Positions 6,005-9,971 of a stretch of DNA of 9,971 bases are shown here, piece after piece. The notes beneath the pieces were generated by a model, which made no database searches, had not been told where the DNA came from, and saw nothing but the letters and a program-made list of their open reading frames with translations. The translations under genes were made by a program, and so were the position numbers. Position 1 is the first letter of the stretch. Each line of letters opens with the position of its first letter. This DNA comes from an uncultured Porphyromonadaceae bacterium (GTDB lineage: Bacteria; Bacteroidota; Bacteroidia; Bacteroidales; Muribaculaceae). The DNA lies in assembly GCA_947176285.1 (NCBI GenBank), contig CAMWQF010000083.1, forward strand, positions 1 through 9,971. Direction: 5' to 3'.

Positions 6005-6637
6005 ATGAAACTCAAGACTTTATTCCTATCTTTCCTTTTGGTTGCTTCTCCCATTACGGCATTGGCAGACGGCATATACACCCGCCAGTGTGACGACCAA
6101 ACAAAAGTAGAACTTGCCACCGGCTGGATGGAATCCGGAGCTTGGAGAAACGGTTTCGAAAAAGCAGACCCGCACGAGACTGTGAACCCAATCGACTTCT
6201 ACGAACAGTATTCAAAAAACAAAGAGCAGTGGGACGCCATGTTTAAATGGCTTGAAGAAACCGATCTCCTCGCAATCCCAGCCGGCAAACATCCCATAGA
6301 AGGCACAACATTGGTTGTTCGCGTAGAAGACAGCAAGAATGGTCCGCTCGAAAAGAGAAGCACTGAAAGCCACCGGCAGAAAATCGACTTCCAATATGCC
6401 GTAAAAGGAATAGAACGTTTCGGCATCATCGACCACGAAACCTCCACTCCAAATTGCGAATATCGCCCTGACGTGATCCATTACGACTACGACGTAGACA
6501 AAGCCAAATTCTACGACTCCACCCCCGACAAATTCTTCCTCTTCTTCCCCGAAGACTGGCACATAGCCAAAATAAACAACGACACCGACGACCAAGACAT
6601 CCGCGTGATAGTAGTGAAAATCGACTACGTGGAATAA
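6005..6637 (+). CDS. Exported YhcH/YjgK/YiaL (DUF386) family protein
   Basis: From the ATG at 6005 the protein has 210 residues. Residues 1-21 form a signal peptide: MKLK, a hydrophobic core LFLSFLLVASPI, and a likely cleavage after TALA, so it goes to the periplasm or outside. The C-terminal half matches the family pattern: HRQKIDFQYAVKGIERFGI corresponds to the usual E-H-x-DIQ-x-GxE region, and FFLFFPEDWHIAKI followed by VIVVKIDY is the characteristic cupin-like end with a conserved His. Relatives (EbgC, YhcH, YiaL) are cytosolic proteins of about 150 residues linked to sugar processing; this one adds a signal and about 40 extra residues before the domain. The substrate is unknown. Own promoter and terminator indicate a single-gene unit. 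Confidence 0.82.
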   Translation: MKLKTLFLSFLLVASPITALADGIYTRQCDDQTKVELATGWMESGAWRNGFEKADPHETVNPIDFYEQYSKNKEQWDAMFKWLEETDLLAIPAGKHPIEGTTLVVRVEDSKNGPLEKRSTESHRQKIDFQYAVKGIERFGIIDHETSTPNCEYRPDVIHYDYDVDKAKFYDSTPDKFFLFFPEDWHIAKINNDTDDQDIRVIVVKIDYVE

Positions 6638-6643
6638 GACAAT

Positions 6644-6697
6644 TCAAAAAAAAACGCTTCATCCCGCACTTTAAACTTAAGTGCGGGATGAGTTGTT
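6644..6697. terminator. Terminator hairpin between the YhcH gene and the MFS gene
   Basis: TCATCCCGCACTT (6659-6671) and AAGTGCGGGATGA (6679-6691) form a perfect 13-bp stem with a 7-nt loop. On the minus strand it is followed by a run of nine T (6646-6654); on the plus strand only GTTGTT follows. By position it should end the YhcH transcript; it resembles a two-way terminator with the better U tract on the minus strand. Confidence 0.75.
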
Positions 6698-6733
6698 AAA
6701 AATATAGTTTATTACTTTGAAAACACTATTGAT

Positions 6734-7969
6734 ATGGCTACTGATTCCACTTCCGGGAAAATGACTCCGGCTCTCTCGCATGCTCCTAAAAACTACGCTC
6801 TATTCGTTGCATTCATAGCCCTCATAGGAGCGTTCTCATCGCTTGTCAACGACATGTATCTTCCTACAATCCCATCGATGATGAGGGAGTTTCACACCAC
6901 TCCTTCCATGACTCAGATGGGCATTTCTATGGCGATGATAGGAATGGGCATCGGATCTGTGCTGTGGGGATCTTCAAGCGACCGATATGGCAGAAAACCT
7001 GTCCTCATCATATCTCTCATAATATTCGTCATTGCCACCGGACTTTCCCTTCTCTCTAAAAACATAACATTCTTTATAGGATGCCGTCTATTTCAAGGTC
7101 TCGGAGCAGGCGGTGCGATGGTGCTCTCCACATCAATTCCGGCAGACGTCTACATGGGTCGCCAACTTGCAAAACTTATGGCTATAGTCGGAGCCATCAA
7201 TGGCATAGCCCCGGCACTTGGTCCGGTAGTAGGAGGATTTATGGCTGACAGCGTAGGCTGGAAAGGAATTTTCATAGTTCTTCTTGCAATCGGAATAGTG
7301 ATGACATTCTGGACCACACACTACACAGAGACTCTTCCTCCGGCACGCCGTCTGAAAACAACAAGTTTCAGTGGTTATATTAAAGCATATAAGTCACTTT
7401 TCCTCAACGGTAGATTCATGATCTACGTCACCGTCAAGGCTGTGGCAATCGGTCTGCTTTATGCCTATATTTCATCTGCCCCCTTCATCATACAGACACA
7501 CTACGGTTTCAGCGCCACCCAATTTGGACTCATATTCGGTGCAAATGCCATCGCAATGGGCATAGGATCATATTTGGCACCTCGGTTCAAGGTCATGAAG
7601 CAAGCCATGGTGGTTGGATGCATCGGCATGTTTGTATTTGCAGTGGCAGAAGCAGTAGTAATGTGGTTTAAATGTCCATTTTTCCTATATGAGATCTTCG
7701 CCATACCAATGCTTCTATTCTCAGGAATGATCTTCTCGAGTGCCAACACACTCTCAATGGAAGTGGGAAGAGATGAAGCTGGCACTGCATCAGCAATCTT
7801 GAGTGTAGTCAAGTACATCTTCGCTGCTGTAGTGTCGCCTCTCGTCGGTCTCGGCGATATGTTCCATTCCACAGCAATAGCATTCGTGGCAGTGACATTT
7901 GTATCCCTCATCCTCGCATGGCGAGCCTTCAAGATGCCCGCCCTCGCTGACATGACCCGCTCAAAATAA
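6734..7969 (+). CDS. Bcr/CflA-type MFS drug exporter
   Basis: This 411-aa inner-membrane transporter has about 12 hydrophobic segments. In the first helix region NDMYLPTIP (39-47) is the conserved D-x-YLP of Bcr/CflA exporters. GSSSDRYGRKPVL (79-91) is MFS motif A between helices two and three, and GAINGIAPALGPVVGGF (153-169) is motif C, the mark of proton-coupled antiporters that export drugs. The Arg in CRLFQGLGAGG (117-127) matches motif B. Bcr/CflA members export bicyclomycin, chloramphenicol, sulfonamides or cysteine; the substrate here is unknown. Upstream TTACTTTG (6712-6719) is a 7-of-8 match to the -7 box, with a TTG only 16 nt before, so the promoter is tentative. The ATG fits a short polar N-terminus before helix one. 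Confidence 0.9.
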   Translation: MATDSTSGKMTPALSHAPKNYALFVAFIALIGAFSSLVNDMYLPTIPSMMREFHTTPSMTQMGISMAMIGMGIGSVLWGSSSDRYGRKPVLIISLIIFVIATGLSLLSKNITFFIGCRLFQGLGAGGAMVLSTSIPADVYMGRQLAKLMAIVGAINGIAPALGPVVGGFMADSVGWKGIFIVLLAIGIVMTFWTTHYTETLPPARRLKTTSFSGYIKAYKSLFLNGRFMIYVTVKAVAIGLLYAYISSAPFIIQTHYGFSATQFGLIFGANAIAMGIGSYLAPRFKVMKQAMVVGCIGMFVFAVAEAVVMWFKCPFFLYEIFAIPMLLFSGMIFSSANTLSMEVGRDEAGTASAILSVVKYIFAAVVSPLVGLGDMFHSTAIAFVAVTFVSLILAWRAFKMPALADMTRSK

Positions 7970-8306
7970 TTCATAATGCATAATTGTCAGACTCTGAAAA
8001 CCAGCTGATAATACATTTATGATATTATACTTTTAATTTGGTCAAATACTTAAACATACAATCATAACTTTAGCCTCCGAATTAAACAAAGTAGGAAGCA
8101 TGCTCCGCATGCGTCCCACACAGTCATATAGTAACTCTCACCCTAAGTCAAACAAAGTAAAGAGCCCACATTGCCCGGAGGGCAACTAATCTTGTTAACC
8201 CCGAGCGGCAGCTCGGGGAATAGACAACTTCCTCCCAACCCTACCCCGGAGGGGTAGCACTTTCAAAAATATATCAGGTATCCTTCGCGTAACAATTTTA
8301 GTCATA
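7970..8306. other. Non-coding stretch with four short perfect hairpins
   Basis: No gene is seen here. Four compact hairpins lie in a row: GCATGC-tcc-GCATGC (8098-8112, with partly paired flanks GGA/TCC), TTGCCC-gga-GGGCAA (8171-8185), CCCCGAGC-ggca-GCTCGGGG (8199-8218) and CTACCCC-gga-GGGGTAG (8241-8257). Three have a GGA or TCC loop. None has a T run on the plus strand. They look like a cluster of dispersed palindromic repeats rather than terminators. The first 120 bp are AT-rich and show nothing. Confidence 0.7.
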
Positions 8307-8341
8307 CAAATGGCACTCTCTTCCGAAGAGAGTGCCATTTG
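8307..8341. repeat. Long hairpin, copy 1 of GGCACTCTCTT palindrome
   Basis: A perfect 16-bp stem: CAAATGGCACTCTCTT (8307-8322) with AAGAGAGTGCCATTTG (8326-8341), loop CCG. TTTTG follows on the plus strand, so it may also act as a terminator. Its core is repeated in the hairpin at 8509-8543. Confidence 0.85.
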
Positions 8342-8346
8342 TTTTG

Positions 8347-8376
8347 CAAAGTTAACGAAAATAACTGAATATACAA
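8347..8376 (-). promoter_or_regulatory. Minus-strand promoter reading into the hairpin cluster
   Basis: On the minus strand TTG (8374-8376), a 19-nt spacer and TAACTTTG (8347-8354) match the Bacteroidetes consensus fully. Transcription would start near 8340, at the very foot of the hairpin 8307-8341, and run through the four smaller hairpins towards the 3' end of the MFS gene. No open frame of note lies there, so the product would be a structured RNA or an antisense transcript. Confidence 0.55.
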
Positions 8377-8508
8377 TAGTTTGAATGTAAAAAATTATAA
8401 AGTTTTTTAGATTTGGGCTGTTCCTGTTGTGGCACTATTGCGAATTTTCATCATAAAAATACCATAAAAGACTTATTATTTATCCTTATTAATCAATCAT
8501 TTATGCGA

Positions 8509-8543
8509 TTGGTGGCACTCTCTTCGGAAGAGAGTGCCACCAA
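8509..8543. repeat. Long hairpin, copy 2 of GGCACTCTCTT palindrome
   Basis: A perfect 16-bp stem: TTGGTGGCACTCTCTT (8509-8524) with AAGAGAGTGCCACCAA (8528-8543), loop CGG. The core TGGCACTCTCTTC and its mirror are shared with 8307-8341, while the outer three to four base pairs differ but still pair. No T run follows. Between the two hairpins lie 167 AT-rich bases without a gene. Confidence 0.85.
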
Positions 8544-8688
8544 AGCATATTATGAAATTTCCCAAAGCACTGACACTCAGGAATTTTCAAACATTCATCC
8601 TTCAGAGACTCTCTCTTTCTATAGAGTAGCCCACCGAGGGAAGAATAACCATATCCACCCCTCATCTCCCCGTTCACCATCTGCACAT

Positions 8689-8961
8689 ATGACTGTCAAC
8701 CAGATAGACAAAAAACTGTCGAAAGTCGAAGAACTGACTCTCCAACTCACGCGCAGCCTGCGCCGCCCCTCCTCCCGCACCCTCCGACTCATCGACAAAG
8801 CCCTCTCCTACCTCCTCCCCTTCGAGAGTCCCCGTGCATCCGTCACCTCCGCATCCGAAAAGCAGGAGCTCCTCATCCTCCTCGACACCCACCGCCTCTC
8901 CCTCTCCCCCTACCTCGACCTCGACCGCATAGAAACCAATCTCCGCTGCACTAAGCACTAA
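8689..8961 (+). CDS. Hypothetical protein, 90 aa
   Basis: I do not recognise this protein. From ATG 8689 it has 90 residues, mostly predicted helix: VNQIDKKLSKVEELTLQLT, then an Arg/Ser-rich part LRRPSSRTLRLIDKALSYLLP, a linker, and EKQELLILLDTHRLSL. The third codon position is very rich in C (CTC, TCC, GAC, CGC, ACC), which marks it as truly coding and quite GC-rich against the AT-rich DNA before it. The frame stays open upstream to about 8413 with another ATG at 8503, but that part contains a long palindrome and lacks the codon bias, so I chose 8689. Leu/Arg content and length could suit a small nucleic-acid or protein-binding helix bundle; function unknown. Downstream is a CCCCC-taaa-GGGGG hairpin. 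Confidence 0.6.
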   Translation: MTVNQIDKKLSKVEELTLQLTRSLRRPSSRTLRLIDKALSYLLPFESPRASVTSASEKQELLILLDTHRLSLSPYLDLDRIETNLRCTKH

Positions 8962-8977
8962 GCACATAGCCCCCCTT

Positions 8978-8991
8978 CCCCCTAAAGGGGG
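8978..8991. terminator. C/G hairpin after the 90-aa gene
   Basis: CCCCC (8978-8982) and GGGGG (8987-8991) pair around TAAA, with further C-rich and G-rich runs outside (8970-8975 and 9000-9004). There is no T run, so it may be a repeat or a processing hairpin more than a strong terminator. Confidence 0.4.
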
Positions 8992-9049
8992 AGATTTCGA
9001 GGGGTCAGGGTTTCTAGGTGTCTAGGAATCAGGGGATAATAAAGTATTA

Positions 9050-9081
9050 GCGCGTCGCGCAGTATTTGAGCCGGAGGCTCA
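9050..9081. repeat. Short hairpins before the caspase gene, GGA-loop type
   Basis: GCGC-gtc-GCGC (9050-9060) and TGAGCC-gga-GGCTCA (9067-9081) form two compact stems; the second has the same GGA loop as two hairpins at 8171-8257. They lie 48-79 bp before the caspase start codon. They may be copies of one dispersed palindromic family or part of the leader. Confidence 0.55.
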
Positions 9082-9128
9082 GTATCGGCGCTTTGGCTTC
9101 CGCCTTGGCACAATCTGAAATTAAAAAT

Positions 9129-9881
9129 ATGAAACGCTGCTTGATATTGATAGGGAATGAAGGAGTGAGGAATACCTCTTCTTATCTTCCAGGAGTAAGC
9201 AAAGACATAGAAAGATACGAGGCATTTTTCCGCAGCGATTTCGGAGGTGCCTGGGAGGATGATGAAATAGACACCCAAAATTATGGATGGACAGCCGAAG
9301 GATTGCTTAATACACTTTGGTCGCGAAGATTGGATAGGCTTGATTATGCCCTGATTGTCTTTGCCGGCCATGGATATGCAGAAAGAAGAGGTGAAATATA
9401 TTTCGAGTTAAGCCCCGGATCTGAAGTAGCCCTCTCAACAATCAAGACTTGGCTTCCCAACCAGAAGATGCTGATGATTGCCGACAGTTGCCAAGGATAT
9501 CTTGACGAGCCATTGTCCAAGTCATTGACAGAAAGCATCAGGACTTTCAGTGCCGGAGGAAGAATACGTGATTCTAGAAACACCATGAGAGACAGGTACA
9601 ACATGTTTATAGAACGCATGCACGGCCGTGAGAAGGCTTTTGCCTCGGCTGTCTCCTTGGGTGAATGTGCCAATGACACATCAAAGGGAGGACTGTACAG
9701 CAGGAATCTGCTGGATCTGGCGGAACTTGCTATTGAAAGAGTTCCCGGACCAACTGTAATACCTATGGATATCATACATTCCGACGTAAGGCAAAGAGTT
9801 TCGAGGATTACCCGTTATGAACAGAATCCTAATCTGACATTAGACCGGGGCGATAATTATCCTCCGTTTTTGGTTTTGTGA
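9129..9881 (+). CDS. Caspase-like (peptidase C14) family protein
   Basis: This 250-aa protein is a single caspase-fold domain. The N-terminus MKRCLILIGN followed by LPGVSKDIERYEAFF is the usual first strand and helix. The catalytic dyad is visible: His81 in YALIVFAGHGYAE and Cys121 in MLMIADSCQGY. The region ASAVSLGECANDTSKGGLYSRNLL (172-195) corresponds to the small-subunit segment that shapes the specificity pocket. Bacterial relatives are proteases that often serve as effectors in anti-phage or stress systems; here no sensor domain is fused. ATG 9129 was chosen because upstream codons encode a repeat-hairpin region. A second gene starts 30 bp after the stop, so an operon is likely and the partner may be its activator or target. 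Confidence 0.85.
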   Translation: MKRCLILIGNEGVRNTSSYLPGVSKDIERYEAFFRSDFGGAWEDDEIDTQNYGWTAEGLLNTLWSRRLDRLDYALIVFAGHGYAERRGEIYFELSPGSEVALSTIKTWLPNQKMLMIADSCQGYLDEPLSKSLTESIRTFSAGGRIRDSRNTMRDRYNMFIERMHGREKAFASAVSLGECANDTSKGGLYSRNLLDLAELAIERVPGPTVIPMDIIHSDVRQRVSRITRYEQNPNLTLDRGDNYPPFLVL

Positions 9882-9911
9882 CATTAGGATTGGAATTGGG
9901 AAAAACTTAGA

Positions 9912-9971
9912 ATGGAGGGAAGAAAGAAGAAATACGAAGATGCCCTGCCCCCTTTGGATGAGGATCAAAAG
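9912..9971 (+). CDS. Partial gene downstream of the caspase
   Basis: ATG 9912 opens a frame that is still open at the window end, giving 20 residues (MEGRKKKYEDALPPLDEDQK). It is very charged and shows no signal peptide or membrane segment. It lies 30 bp after the caspase stop, probably in the same transcript. Nothing can be said about its family from this much. Confidence 0.5.
   Translation, partial: MEGRKKKYEDALPPLDEDQK

Noticed and set aside
8503..8688. Longer version of the 90-aa gene from ATG 8503
   Set aside because: The region holds a 16-bp perfect palindrome and lacks the strong third-position C bias that begins after 8689.
8674..8967. Minus-strand 97-aa frame opposite the 90-aa gene
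   Set aside because: Its Glu/Gly/Val-rich composition is the mirror of the C-rich codons on the plus strand.

Overview
The window looks like chromosomal DNA of a Bacteroidales bacterium. I base this on promoters of the Bacteroidetes type (TTG, a spacer of 19-20, then TAnnTTTG), AT-rich leaders without Shine-Dalgarno sites, a lipoprotein whose cysteine is followed by an acidic run (Bacteroidetes surface-export signal), and protein families common in that order. Species cannot be fixed from the sequence.

Layout. 1-154: flank of unclear coding status, ending in a promoter with a palindrome. 155-756: a Phd/YefM-like antitoxin and RelE-like toxin in an overlapping pair, followed by three palindromic iterons at an exact 29-bp period. 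1072-1533 (minus): a lipocalin-like surface lipoprotein with its own promoter and a two-way terminator. 1534-1922: an open-frame gene remnant, a possible 26-codon peptide gene and a strong terminator. 1997-4222: an AT-rich tandem array of ten ~137-nt structured modules separated by ~45-nt spacers (period ~181 bp). In one spacer position, between modules 3 and 4, sits an intact GxxExxY-family (PD-(D/E)XK nuclease-fold) gene. 4232-5011 (minus): ZIP metal transporter. 5230-5853: flavodoxin-like iron-sulfur flavoprotein. 6005-6637: exported YhcH/YjgK/YiaL-family protein. 6734-7969: Bcr/CflA-type drug exporter. 7970-8688: long non-coding stretch full of short perfect hairpins, with a minus-strand promoter. 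8689-8961: 90-aa hypothetical protein. 9129-9881: single-domain caspase-like protease, followed 30 bp later by a gene that runs off the window.

The housekeeping-like genes (ZIP, flavoprotein, YhcH, MFS) appear to be separate transcription units; the ones I can check have their own promoters or terminators. The accessory content is the toxin-antitoxin pair, the nuclease-in-repeat-array locus and the caspase operon. The best candidate for something undescribed is the GxxExxY gene lodged exactly in a spacer of a structured tandem array; the caspase plus unknown partner is second.
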